22,630 nucleotides of DNA from a bacterium (GTDB lineage Bacteria > Gemmatimonadota > Gemmatimonadetes > Gemmatimonadales > Gemmatimonadaceae): NCBI GenBank assembly GCA_021802745.1, contig JAJZRK010000018.1, positions 1-22,630 of the forward strand, in the 5' to 3' direction. A program made the position numbers and the translations under genes. Under the pieces are notes generated by a model, which was given only the letters and a program-made list of their open reading frames with translations, searched no databases and had not been told where the DNA came from. Every line of letters starts with the position of its first letter. The first letter of the stretch is position 1. Positions 14,131 to 22,630 of the stretch are shown here, one piece after another.

Positions 14131-16919
14131 ATGTGGAATCGAGCGCGGCACAGCATTCGCTGGTGCCTCTCACTCGTTGCGATCACGGCGGCCGCTGCCG
14201 GCGCGCAACAGACCGGCACGATCACCGGCACCGTCATCGAACGCGGATCGGACAAGCCCATCGAGGCCGCCCAGGTGACCGTCATCGGCACCCGGCTCGG
14301 CGCGCAGGTGAATGCGGACGGCGCGTTCACCATCCGCAACGTGCCGCTGGGCCCGCAGAAGGTGCGGGCGCAGTTCATCGGCTTTGAGCCCATCGAACAG
14401 ACCGTGAACGTCACGCCCGCCGGCGTGAAGGTCACGTTCCAGATGACGCGCGCGGCCTTCGCGCTCAGTGGCATCGTCGTCACCGCCACCGGCGAGGAAA
14501 AACGCCGTGCGGTCGGCACCGCCATGGCCACCATGGACACCATGTCCATCGCGCGCACGGCGGCGTCCAATCCGCAGCAACTGCTTGCCGCGGCAAGTAT
14601 ACGGGCGTGAGCGTGCTGGCCAACTCGGGCCAGCCCGGCGCCGGCGCCACGCTGCGCCTGCGCGGCGTCAACAGCGTGAGCCAGGGCAACAACCCGCTCA
14701 TCTATATAGATGGCGTCCGCGTCTACAACGGCAACGGCCCGGTGGCCACCGGCGGCGGCCAGCAGTCCTCGCCGCTCAACGACATTTCGCCGGACGACAT
14801 TGACCACATCGAGATCGTGAAGGGCCCGTCGGCCACGACCCTCTATGGCACCGAGGCGTCGGGCGGCGTGATCCAGATCTTCACCAAGCAGGGGCGCGCC
14901 GGCGCGCCGCAGTGGACCGCGAACATCAGCTCGGGGTTCAACTTCCAGGGCCACGTGGGTTCGAAGGACGACCCGACGGGGATGTGGTTCAACAAGTGCC
15001 GCGGCCCGCTGAACCTCAACGGCAACGGCGTCAAGTTCGAGGACCCGTCGTGCCCGGCGGATGGCAGTTGGGTGCACGACGGCCCGATCCAGCGCCTCAG
15101 CCTCAGCGTCCGCGGCGGCACGCAGGGCGGCGCGCAGGGCGCCACGACGTACTACGTCGGCAGCAACTCGGACGACGAGAAGGGCACCCTGCCCCGCAGC
15201 GGACTCCACAACCGCGGCCTGCGCGTGAATCTCGGCTTCGTGCCGGCGAAGAACTTCAACCTCGCCGTCAACTCGTCCATCGCGCAGAACTTCAGCCAGG
15301 GCTTCGCCGACGGCAACAGCGCTGGCGGGGCGGCCCTCAACATCTCGCGCGGCACGAACTCCAACTACAAGGGGACCGGCTGCAGCGACGCCACCGTCAC
15401 CTGCGTCAACAACGGCGACCTGTTCCGGTCGGATATCCTCAACACGACCGTGCACTTCATCACCGGCGCCACGCTGTCGTACCAGCCCACCGAGAGCTTC
15501 AGCAACCGGCTCGCCGTGGGCTACGACAACAACAACGCCGAGATCAACTACGTCGTCCCGTTTGGCAACCTGCGCCTTCCGCTCGGCTCGATGTGGCAGA
15601 CGCTCTGGCATCGCCAGCTGATCACGGCGGACCTCGCCAGCACGTATCGGCACGCGCTCAGCGACCGCTGGTCGACGTCCACCTCGATTGGCGGGCAGGT
15701 GTTCGACAGCCGGCTGTACTCGACGGACCTTGAGACCAACAACTTCTCGGGCCCCGGGTATCCGACCCTCGTCAGCGGCTCTACCCGCCTCATCGACGAC
15801 GTGAGCAACCAGCGTGTCATCAATGCCGGCTTCGTCGGCCAGGAGATGATATAGGCTGGCGCGACATCCTGTTCATCACCGCCGGCCTGCGCGTTGACGG
15901 CAACAGCGCCTTCGGCAAGAGCTTCGGCCTGCAGACCTACCCGAAGATCAGCGCCTCGTACGTGATCTCGGACGAGTCGTTCTGGCCCCGGCAGTGGGTG
16001 CCGTCGCTCAAGCTGCGCGCCGCCGTCGGCTCGTCCGGCAAGGCGCCGGGCGCGTTTGACGCCGTCCGCACGTGGGACCCGGTCGCCGCGGAAAACGGCA
16101 AGCCGGCGTTCGCCCCCAACCAGATCGGCAATCCCGACCTCGGTCCGGAGCGGTCGCAGGAGACCGAAGTCGGCTTCGACCTGGCGGCGCTCGACGGCCG
16201 CATCAACGTGGCCTACACGCACTTCAGCCAGCAGACCAAGGACGCCCTGATCCCGGTGATCCAGGCGCCCTCGCTCGGCTTCAGCAGCAGCCAGTTGGAG
16301 AACGTCGGCACGCTCGAGAACAGCGGCAACGAGGTCACGGGTCACCAATCCGAACGAAAAGGCGGCGCCGGTCTATGCGGCGTTCGACTACATCGGCTCG
16401 GTCTTCGCCACGCGCACCTACAATGCGACGCTGACGCTGCAGATGTACAAGCGCGTGACGCTCGAGGCGCTCGGTGAATGGCAGCTCGGCGGGCACAACA
16501 TGAACGCCGCCGGCTACCAGAACGCCAACCTCCGCGTCTGGCGCGGCTGCTTTGCTGCGCAGGACGCGCTGAAGAAGGCGGCGGCGGGCGACTCCTCGGC
16601 GCTAGGCGCATTCACCGCCATGGATCGCGCCCGCTGCACGATCAACACGTCCGAGCGCGACTACTCGCTCTGGGTGGAGAAGGCCGACTTCTTCAAGCTG
16701 CGCAGCCTGTCGGTGACCTATGATCTGCCCACGAAGTACGTGCCGGGATCGCGCAACGCCGCGCTGACCATCGCCGGCCGCAATCTGTTCAAGTCCACGC
16801 CGTACACCGGCTTCGACCCGGAAAGCGCCGACAAGACCGACAACACGTTTGGACGGCGCGACTACTACACGTTCGGGCCGTACAAGACGTTCATCATGAC
16901 TCTCCGCGTGGGATTCTGA
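14131..16919 (+). pseudogene. SusC/RagA-type transporter broken by two frameshifts and an internal deletion
   Basis: The start is intact: Shine-Dalgarno GAGGG, ATG 14131, a signal peptide (LSLVAITAAAAGAQQ) and the regulatory-like domain GTITGTVIERGSDKPIEA. Near 14591-14594 the frame breaks within the plug at QQLLAA; the expected GKYTGVSVLANSG continues one frame away, which fits loss of one base from a G-run. The second frame runs through NNPLIYIDGVRVY and IEIVKGPSATTLYG, then meets TAG at 15852 after GQEMI. The sense resumes at GWRDILFITAGLRVDG from 15854, fitting an extra two bases in ATAT. A third break near 16338 joins GNEVT to VTNPNEKAAPVYAAFDYIG in another frame and appears to lack several dozen codons normally found between them. 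The end, FIMTLRVGF, is intact. The summed length of about 929 codons is short for the family. SusD follows after two bases. Confidence 0.85.
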
Positions 16920-16921
16920 CC

Positions 16922-18142
16922 ATGACCAATACCTCACGCACTTCCATCATCCGCCGCACCGTGGCGGCCGTCGCCGTGGTGCTCTTCGCGACGGCGTGCG
17001 AAATGACCGTCACCAACCCGGGCCCGATCCAGGACGAGTCGCTCAACGTGCCGTCGGCGATTCCCGCCCTCGTGAACGGCATGTCCGGCAACCTGTCCGT
17101 CGCACTCGGCGGCTACATCGACCGCGGCGGCCTTGCCTCCGGCGAGCTGGTGCACGCCGGCAATTTCGCGGACGAGGGCTTCTTCTACGCCGGCACCTTC
17201 TCCGGGCTCAACGCCAACACCGACTGGGCCAACATGCAGCGCGCCCGCTGGACGTCGGAGTCTGGCCTCGAGCGCATGAAGACGGTGCTTGGCTCGTCGT
17301 TCGAGTCCAACGCCGACACCCCGCGCGCCTACCTGTACGCCGGCTTCGCCAATCGCCTGCTCGGGGAGAACATGTGCACCGCGGTGATTGACGGCGGTCC
17401 GGCGCAGAGCGACAGCGTCTACTTCCAGCGCGCCGACTCGCTCTTCACCCGCGCGTACACACTGGCCACTACCCTCAACATCGCCACCGTCAAGAACGCG
17501 GCGCTCGCCGGCCGCGCGTCGGTGCGGGCCTGGCTCGGCAACTGGACCACGGCCGTCGCCGATGCGGCGCTCGTGCCGAACAACTTCGTGTTCAACGCCA
17601 TCTTCGGCATTGGCACGAGCCGCGAGAACTCCAACATCGCCACCCAGACGATCACCCGCCGCGAAGTCACGGTGTGGGGCACCTACTGGGCGACGGCGAA
17701 CAAGGACCCGCGCTTCCCGTGGGATACGGTGAAGACGGGCTCCACGCTCACCAAGGGCCAGGATGGCAAGACCATCTTCTTCCGCCAGACCAAGTACAAG
17801 GACCTGGGCGCACCGGTGCCGCTGGTGAAGGGCGCCGAGATGCTCGTGCTGCGCGCCGAGGCGGCGCTGCGCAGCAGCGATATTGCGGGCATGACCACGC
17901 TCCTCAACACGGCGCGCGCCCAGTACACCGGGCTGGCCCCGTTGACCGCTCCGGCCACGACGGCCGCGGCCTGGGATCTGCTCCAGACCGAGCGTGGGGC
18001 GACGACGTGGCTCGAGGCGCGCCGCCTGTGGGACCTGCGGCGGTGGAACGCCGAGGGCACCAACACGTTCCTGAACGGACGCAACAAGTGCGTGCCGATC
18101 AGCGACAACGAGTACGCGTCGAACGCGAACTTGCGCAAGTAA
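16922..18142 (+). CDS. SusD/RagB-type ligand-binding outer-membrane lipoprotein, partner of the broken SusC
   Basis: This 406-residue lipoprotein has the lipobox FATAC (acylated C26), then EMTVTNPGPIQDESL. Helical repeats include ARAYTLATTLNIATVKNAALAGRASVRAWLGNW-like TPR features around residues 180-215, MLVLRAEAALRSSDIAGMTTLLNTAR, and the C-terminal ERGATTWLEARRLWDLRRWNAEG, which is characteristic of the smaller SusD-like proteins of high-GC phyla. It is shorter than the first SusD (535 residues) and not closely similar by eye, so the two pairs are not a recent duplication. ATG 16922 lies two bases after the SusC stop, implying translational coupling; a broken upstream gene may therefore lower its expression. 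The frame shows no lesion. Confidence 0.9.
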   Translation: MTNTSRTSIIRRTVAAVAVVLFATACEMTVTNPGPIQDESLNVPSAIPALVNGMSGNLSVALGGYIDRGGLASGELVHAGNFADEGFFYAGTFSGLNANTDWANMQRARWTSESGLERMKTVLGSSFESNADTPRAYLYAGFANRLLGENMCTAVIDGGPAQSDSVYFQRADSLFTRAYTLATTLNIATVKNAALAGRASVRAWLGNWTTAVADAALVPNNFVFNAIFGIGTSRENSNIATQTITRREVTVWGTYWATANKDPRFPWDTVKTGSTLTKGQDGKTIFFRQTKYKDLGAPVPLVKGAEMLVLRAEAALRSSDIAGMTTLLNTARAQYTGLAPLTAPATTAAAWDLLQTERGATTWLEARRLWDLRRWNAEGTNTFLNGRNKCVPISDNEYASNANLRK

Positions 18143-18161
18143 CACCGATCGTCGCAGGACA

Positions 18162-18193
18162 CGGCGGGCTCCCCGGCAACGGGGAGCCCGCTG
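18162..18193 (+). terminator. strong hairpin terminator after the second SusCD pair
   Basis: GCGGGCTCCCC at 18164-18174 pairs perfectly with GGGGAGCCCGC at 18181-18191 across a six-base loop, and two more pairs, one a G-T wobble, extend it to 13 bp. It starts 19 bases after the SusD stop. The sequence ATTT follows shortly after. Confidence 0.7.
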
Positions 18194-18283
18194 CGCATTT
18201 CCCGCTCGACTGCTGGCGCCCCCGGCGCGCGCGGGCAAATTCGGAGTGGCTCCCGCGCCCTCACCCCAGACCACAGGCTGGTC

Positions 18284-21200
18284 ATGACCATTGCCCGTCT
18301 CTTCGCTGCCCTCGCGTTCGTCGCCGCCGGCGCCACCTCCGCCCTTGCCCAGGACGACGCCAGCTGGATGCGCTACCCCGCCCTCTCGCCTGATGGCCAG
18401 ACACTCGCCTTCACCTATCGCGGCGACCTCTACCGCGTGAGCGCGGCCGGCGGCACCGCCACCCAGCTCACCCAGCATCCGGCGCAGGACTACATGCCCG
18501 TCTGGAGTCACGACGGCACACGCATTGCATTCGCGAGCGACCGGCACGGCAACTTCGACCTCTACGTGATTCCGGCGACGGGCGGCGAGGCCCGGCGTCT
18601 CACCTTCCATTCGGCGAGCGAGTATCCGTACAGCTTCACGAACGACGACAAGTCCGTGGTGTTCGGCGCCGCGCGCATGGACGCCGCGGCCAATCGCCAG
18701 TATCCGGCAAGCTCGATGCCCGAGCTCTGGAGCGTCCCCGCCGACGGCGGACGTCCGGTGCAGCTCCTCACCACCCCGGCCGACGACGCCCGCTACAGCC
18801 GCGACGGATCGTTTCTCATCTACACCGACAACAAGGGACGCGAGAACATCTGGCGCAAGCACCATGTGTCGTCGGTGGCGCGCGACATCTGGCTCTATGA
18901 TGTGAAGTCGAGGACGCATCGCCAGCTCACCACGTTTGCCGGCGAGGACCGGCAGCCGCTCCTGACCGACGCCGACAGGGCGTTCTACTACCTCAGCGAG
19001 GAGAGCGGCACGTTCAACGTGCACAAGATGCCGCTGGCCGGCGGCAGGTCGCAGCAGGTCACGTCGTTCAAGGGACTGCCCGTCCGCTTCCTGAGCATCG
19101 CCGACAACGGCACGCTCGCCTTCGGGCGCGACGGCCAACTCTACACGATCAAGCCGGGCGGCGCGCCGCAGCGCGTGGCCGTCGCCATCGCGGCCGACGC
19201 GAAGTCCAACGGGGACCTCGTGCTCCCGGTCACCGGCAACGCGCGCGAACTGGCCGTGGCGCCGAGCGGCAAGGAAGTGGCGTTTATCTTCCGCGGCGAC
19301 GTCTTCACGGCGAGCATCGAGGGGGGCGTCACCAAGCGCATCACCAGCACGCCCGCCGTCGAGACGGGCGTGAAGTTCTCGCCCGACGGCAAGGCGCTCG
19401 TCTACGCGTCCGAACGCGGCGGCAAGTGGGCCGTGTACGAAGCGCGGCGAACGCGCGACGCCGAGCCGTACTTCTACGCCTCCACCGTCGTGCGGGAGTC
19501 GCCGCTCGTCGCCAACGAACACCAGAACTACCAGCCGCTCTTCTCACCCGACGGCAAGGAACTGGCGTTCATCGAAGATCGCAACTCGCTGCGCGTGCTC
19601 AACCTCGCCACCAAGCAGGCGCGCACGCTGCTCGACGAGCGCTCCATCTTCGCCAACACGCCGAGCCAGCGCTTCGCCTGGAGTCCCGATGGCAAGTGGA
19701 TGCTCTTTGACCTGTCCGTCCCCGGCATCGCGCCGGGCGAAGTGGGACTCATCGCCGCCGACGGCAAAGGGAGCGTCATCAACCTCACTCAGAGCGGCTT
19801 CGACGACGACAGCGCCAAGTGGATCCTCGGCGGCAAGGCCATGCTCTGGCTCAGCAACCGCGACGGCCTGAAGGCCGTCGCGCAGTCCGGCGGCGCCCAG
19901 CGCGACGCGTACGCGATGTTCTTCACGAGGGACGCCTGGGACCGCTTCCGCCTGACCAAGGAAGAGTACGCGCTGGTGAAGGAGCAGGAAGACAAGGCGC
20001 CCAAGCCGAAACCGGACACGACCCGTGCCAAGGGAGACTCGGCCAAAGCAGGCAGCGCCGCCAAGGTGGAGCCGCTGAAGTTCGAGTTCGACGGTATCGA
20101 GACGCGCAAGGCGCGGCTCACGATCCACTCGTCGACCCTCGGCGACGCGCTGGTCAGCAAGGACGGCGAGACGCTGTACTACCTCGCGCGCTTCGAGAAG
20201 GGGATGAACCTCTGGTCCACCAACCTGCGCACCAAGGAGACCAAGCAGGTGCTCGCGCTGAACGCGAATGGCGGGAGCATGTCGTGGGACAACGACCAGA
20301 AGCACATCTTCCTGCTCGCCGACGGCGCGATTGCCAAGATCGATCCCGCCGCCGCCAAGCGCGACGCCGTGCCGCTGAGCGGCGAGATGACGCTCGACGT
20401 GAACGCCGAGCGCGAGGCGATGTTCGACCACGTGTGGCGCAAGGTGCGCGACACGTTCTACACGAAGGGCTACCACGGCGTTGACTGGCTGGCCATCCGC
20501 CCGGTCTACGCCAGGTACCTGCCGCACATCGGCACGTCGTTCGAGTTCGCGGAGATGCTGGCCGAGATGCTCGGCGAACTGAACATCAGCCACAGCGGCG
20601 CCACGTACAGCGCCTCGACCCCCACCGACGACGCCACCGCGTCGCTGGGCATCTTCCTCGACCAGTCGTACGCCGGCGCGGGTGTGAAGATCGAGGAGAT
20701 CGTCAAGGACGGCCCGCTCGACAAGGCCGGACTGGCCGTAAAGTCCGGCATGATCATCGAGGCCATTGACGGCCAGCCCATCACGCCGGCGCGCGACCTC
20801 GCGCAGTTCCTCAACCGAAAGGCCGGCAGGAGCGTGCTCCTCGCCCTCGCCGACGGCGCCGCCAAGAGCGAGGTGGTGGCGAAGCCGGTGGCACCCGCCG
20901 AGGAGAATCGCCTGTTGTACGCCCGCTGGGTGCGGCGCAACGCCGACGAAGTGGACCGCCTCAGCCACGGCCAGCTCGGCTACGTGCACATCCCCGGCAT
21001 GAATGACGGCGCGATGCGCACGACGGTGGAGGATGTGATGGGCAAGTACGCCACGCGCAAGGGCGTGGTGGTGGACACGCGCTTCAACGGCGGCGGCGAC
21101 CTGGTGGCCGACCTCGCGATGTTCCTGAGCGGCAAGAAGTTCTTCGAGTACACCACCGACACGCGCGCCACCGGCTACGAACCGAACTTCCGCTGGAGCA

Positions 21201-21523
21201 AGCCGAGCGTTTCGCTGGCCAACGAGGCCAACTATTCCGACGGGCACTGTTACGCCTACGCCTACAAGGACCAAAAGCTCGGGCCGCTCGTCGGCATGCC
21301 GGTGCCCGGCACCTGCACCTTTGCCGGGTGGGAAGGACTCGAGGGCGGCATTCGCTGGGGCGTCCCCGGCGTCGGCGTGAAGGACGCGAACACGGGGCGG
21401 TACCTCGAGAACCAGCAGACGGAGCCCGATATCCGGGTGATGAACGAGTACTCGGTGGTCAGTCGCGGCAAGGACCAGCAGCTCGAGGCGGCCGTGGCGG
21501 CGCTGCTGACGCTCATCAAGTGA
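18284..21523 (+). CDS. tricorn-protease-like S41 peptidase, exported
   Basis: This is a 1079-residue protein with a clear signal peptide (MTIARLFAALAFVAAGATSALAQ). It begins with WD40/TolB-type beta-propeller repeats, shown by recurring SPDGQTLAF, SHDGTRIAFASDR, SPDGKALVYASERGG and SPDGKELAFIEDR. A Lys/Pro/Asp-rich linker follows at about 570-600, then a second propeller-like stretch, then the core domain. A PDZ domain lies at about 785-865 (ASLGIFLDQSYAGAGVKIEEI). The catalytic set by comparison with tricorn is H770 in NISHSG, S985 in NYSDGH and E1042 in YLENQQTEPDI; DTRFNGGGD is also conserved. It should cut oligopeptides, probably in the periplasm. The length is normal. ATG 18284 has only a weak AGG upstream. 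Its stop overlaps the next gene by four bases. Confidence 0.93.
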   Translation: MTIARLFAALAFVAAGATSALAQDDASWMRYPALSPDGQTLAFTYRGDLYRVSAAGGTATQLTQHPAQDYMPVWSHDGTRIAFASDRHGNFDLYVIPATGGEARRLTFHSASEYPYSFTNDDKSVVFGAARMDAAANRQYPASSMPELWSVPADGGRPVQLLTTPADDARYSRDGSFLIYTDNKGRENIWRKHHVSSVARDIWLYDVKSRTHRQLTTFAGEDRQPLLTDADRAFYYLSEESGTFNVHKMPLAGGRSQQVTSFKGLPVRFLSIADNGTLAFGRDGQLYTIKPGGAPQRVAVAIAADAKSNGDLVLPVTGNARELAVAPSGKEVAFIFRGDVFTASIEGGVTKRITSTPAVETGVKFSPDGKALVYASERGGKWAVYEARRTRDAEPYFYASTVVRESPLVANEHQNYQPLFSPDGKELAFIEDRNSLRVLNLATKQARTLLDERSIFANTPSQRFAWSPDGKWMLFDLSVPGIAPGEVGLIAADGKGSVINLTQSGFDDDSAKWILGGKAMLWLSNRDGLKAVAQSGGAQRDAYAMFFTRDAWDRFRLTKEEYALVKEQEDKAPKPKPDTTRAKGDSAKAGSAAKVEPLKFEFDGIETRKARLTIHSSTLGDALVSKDGETLYYLARFEKGMNLWSTNLRTKETKQVLALNANGGSMSWDNDQKHIFLLADGAIAKIDPAAAKRDAVPLSGEMTLDVNAEREAMFDHVWRKVRDTFYTKGYHGVDWLAIRPVYARYLPHIGTSFEFAEMLAEMLGELNISHSGATYSASTPTDDATASLGIFLDQSYAGAGVKIEEIVKDGPLDKAGLAVKSGMIIEAIDGQPITPARDLAQFLNRKAGRSVLLALADGAAKSEVVAKPVAPAEENRLLYARWVRRNADEVDRLSHGQLGYVHIPGMNDGAMRTTVEDVMGKYATRKGVVVDTRFNGGGDLVADLAMFLSGKKFFEYTTDTRATGYEPNFRWSKPSVSLANEANYSDGHCYAYAYKDQKLGPLVGMPVPGTCTFAGWEGLEGGIRWGVPGVGVKDANTGRYLENQQTEPDIRVMNEYSVVSRGKDQQLEAAVAALLTLIK

Positions 21524-22551
21524 GGCGCACGGCGCGACGCGCGCCGGAGGCGCGGAGGCTGCTGCGGCAGCCTGCGCGCGCCGCGGCGCGCGCCGTCGCG
21601 CGACAGCGGCTGGAGCGCGCCGTGGAAAAGGCGGCGCCGCTCGTGCTTCCGGGGGGCGTGGATCCGGCCGCGACCATCGGCAACGAGGAGGTGCACGACT
21701 TTCGCGTGGCGTTGCGCCGCCTGCGCAGTTGGGTCCGCGCCGCCGACGACCTGCTGCGCGACGATCTCCCGAGAGGCGACCGGGCCGCCCTTCGGCGCAT
21801 CGCACGGCGCGCCGGTGCCGCCCGTGACGCGCAGGTGGAGTGGCAATGGCTGACGGCGCCGCGCGAGCCGTTCAGCGTGCCGGCCGCTCGCGCCGCGCAC
21901 TGGCTCGCCGGCGTGCGGCTCGCCATCTACGCCCGTGAGCGCGAGCGGCTGCAGCAGCGCACCGCCGACCGCTGGCCCGGCCTCGCCGCCTCCGTTGCCG
22001 CCGCACTGCATCGCGCCGCCGAACGCACCGATGCCCGCGAGACGCTCGGCGCGCACCTCGCCCCCGTGATGCAGCGGCACCTCGAGATCGCGCGCGCGGC
22101 CCTCGATCGCATCGAGCATCGCACGCAGGTGAAGATCATCCATCGGGCCCGCATCGAGGTGAAGCGCCTGCGCTACCTCGTGGAAGCCGTGGACGCGCAG
22201 TCGCCAAGCGGCATGCGTGCGCTCCGGCATCTGCGCCAGCTGCAGGACACGCTCGGCGAACTGCACGACGCGCAGGTGATCACGCAGCAGCTCGATCCGC
22301 TGCTCGTGCCGCGGCGGGGCAAGCGGCGGTCGGATGGCCGCCCCGCGCTGCGCGACCTTCGCGCGCTTCGCGCCGCGGTGCGCCGCCGCGAACTCGCCGC
22401 GTTCCGGCGCGCCATGGACCTGATGGCCGCACCCACGGCGCCGGCCGCGTGGCGTGTGCTCGAGCGGCTGCCGGTACGGCTGGCGGCGGCCGCCACGCCA
22501 CGCACGCCGCGCCGCGCCCGGGGACGCGCCGTCCCGGCCGTGGTCGCATGA
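21520..22551 (+). CDS. CHAD-domain protein
   Basis: From GTG 21520, which overlaps the protease stop as GTGA, the frame gives 343 residues, the usual CHAD size. CHAD is a conserved histidine-rich alpha-helical domain that binds inorganic polyphosphate. The two half-repeats are visible: EVHDFRVALRRLRSWVRAADD (H59, R66, R67) and IIHRARIEVKRLRYLVEAVD (H208, K215, R218), followed by LRQLQDTLGELHDAQV at 238-253. The protein is very rich in Arg and His, giving a strongly basic surface fit for polyphosphate. There is no signal peptide or membrane segment, so it is cytoplasmic. The start is uncertain because there is no Shine-Dalgarno; GTG 21622 is a later option. Polyphosphate granule association is known for the family; the link to the protease is only positional. 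Confidence 0.88.
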   Translation: MRRTARRAPEARRLLRQPARAAARAVARQRLERAVEKAAPLVLPGGVDPAATIGNEEVHDFRVALRRLRSWVRAADDLLRDDLPRGDRAALRRIARRAGAARDAQVEWQWLTAPREPFSVPAARAAHWLAGVRLAIYARERERLQQRTADRWPGLAASVAAALHRAAERTDARETLGAHLAPVMQRHLEIARAALDRIEHRTQVKIIHRARIEVKRLRYLVEAVDAQSPSGMRALRHLRQLQDTLGELHDAQVITQQLDPLLVPRRGKRRSDGRPALRDLRALRAAVRRRELAAFRRAMDLMAAPTAPAAWRVLERLPVRLAAAATPRTPRRARGRAVPAVVA

Positions 22552-22618
22552 GGCCGTATCGCTTTCAGAGCGCCGGTCATCTGGCGATCTTTCACCACGT
22601 ACCCACGGAGGACGTGCC

Positions 22619-22630
22619 ATGACCACCGAG
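22619..22630 (+). CDS. start of a further gene, cut by the window edge
   Basis: ATG at 22619 has GGAGG at 22607-22611 with a seven-base gap, an excellent ribosome-binding site. Only four codons (MTTE) are present, so the product cannot be named. It lies 67 bases after the CHAD gene on the same strand. Confidence 0.6.

Noticed and set aside
9050..18142. Second SusCD pair as a recent tandem duplication of the first
   Set aside because: The two SusC sequences differ throughout beyond family motifs, and the SusD proteins differ by 129 residues with little obvious similarity.
22548..22622. 24-codon frame starting on ATGA overlap after the CHAD gene
   Set aside because: No Shine-Dalgarno of its own and no recognisable composition, and it ends on the start codon of the next gene, which has a strong ribosome-binding site.

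Overview
The window is about 22.6 kb of GC-rich bacterial DNA. It holds paired SusC/SusD-type outer-membrane genes in a high-GC background, with carboxypeptidase-like N-terminal domains on the SusC proteins and a periplasmic tricorn-type protease. This combination is typical of Gemmatimonadota, so I infer that phylum or a close relative. No rRNA, tRNA, CRISPR array, insertion sequence or phage gene was seen.

Layout. (1) 1-472, plus strand: the C-terminal part of tsaD (tRNA t6A synthesis). (2) 619-3375, plus strand: a probable divalent-metal module made of an NRAMP/SLC11-like transporter with an altered metal site, a soluble MgtE_N-plus-CBS protein with no membrane domain, and a very small TTG-started single-helix membrane protein. 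(3) 8594-3438, minus strand: a compact five-gene catabolic operon. In order of transcription it encodes an isocitrate/isopropylmalate-type dehydrogenase, an HMG-CoA-lyase-family enzyme, a class III CoA-transferase, and the large and small subunits of an aconitase/isopropylmalate-dehydratase-type enzyme. There is no 2-isopropylmalate synthase gene. The set fits breakdown of a branched C5/C6 hydroxy-dicarboxylate such as citramalate, which is inference. Inside the operon an 83-base gap holds six 11-bp tandem repeats next to a strong G-quadruplex motif. (4) 8595-9049: a divergent control region with a repeated operator-like motif. (5) 9050-13841, plus strand: an intact SusC/SusD pair ending in a strong hairpin. 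(6) 14131-18142, plus strand: a second pair whose SusC gene is broken by two frameshifts plus a frame-changing internal deletion, while its SusD looks intact; it also ends in a strong hairpin. (7) 18284-22551, plus strand: an exported tricorn-like S41 protease whose stop overlaps the start of a CHAD-domain protein. The first four codons of a further gene lie at the right edge.

How the parts may work together. The SusCD pairs would import ligands across the outer membrane. The adjacent periplasmic protease makes oligopeptides a reasonable guess for the second pair. The minus-strand operon would feed acetyl-CoA and a 2-oxoacid, or acetoacetate, into central metabolism. The metal module looks like magnesium or manganese uptake with the regulatory part of MgtE carried on a separate protein. 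All assignments rest on reading motifs by eye; no database search was possible.
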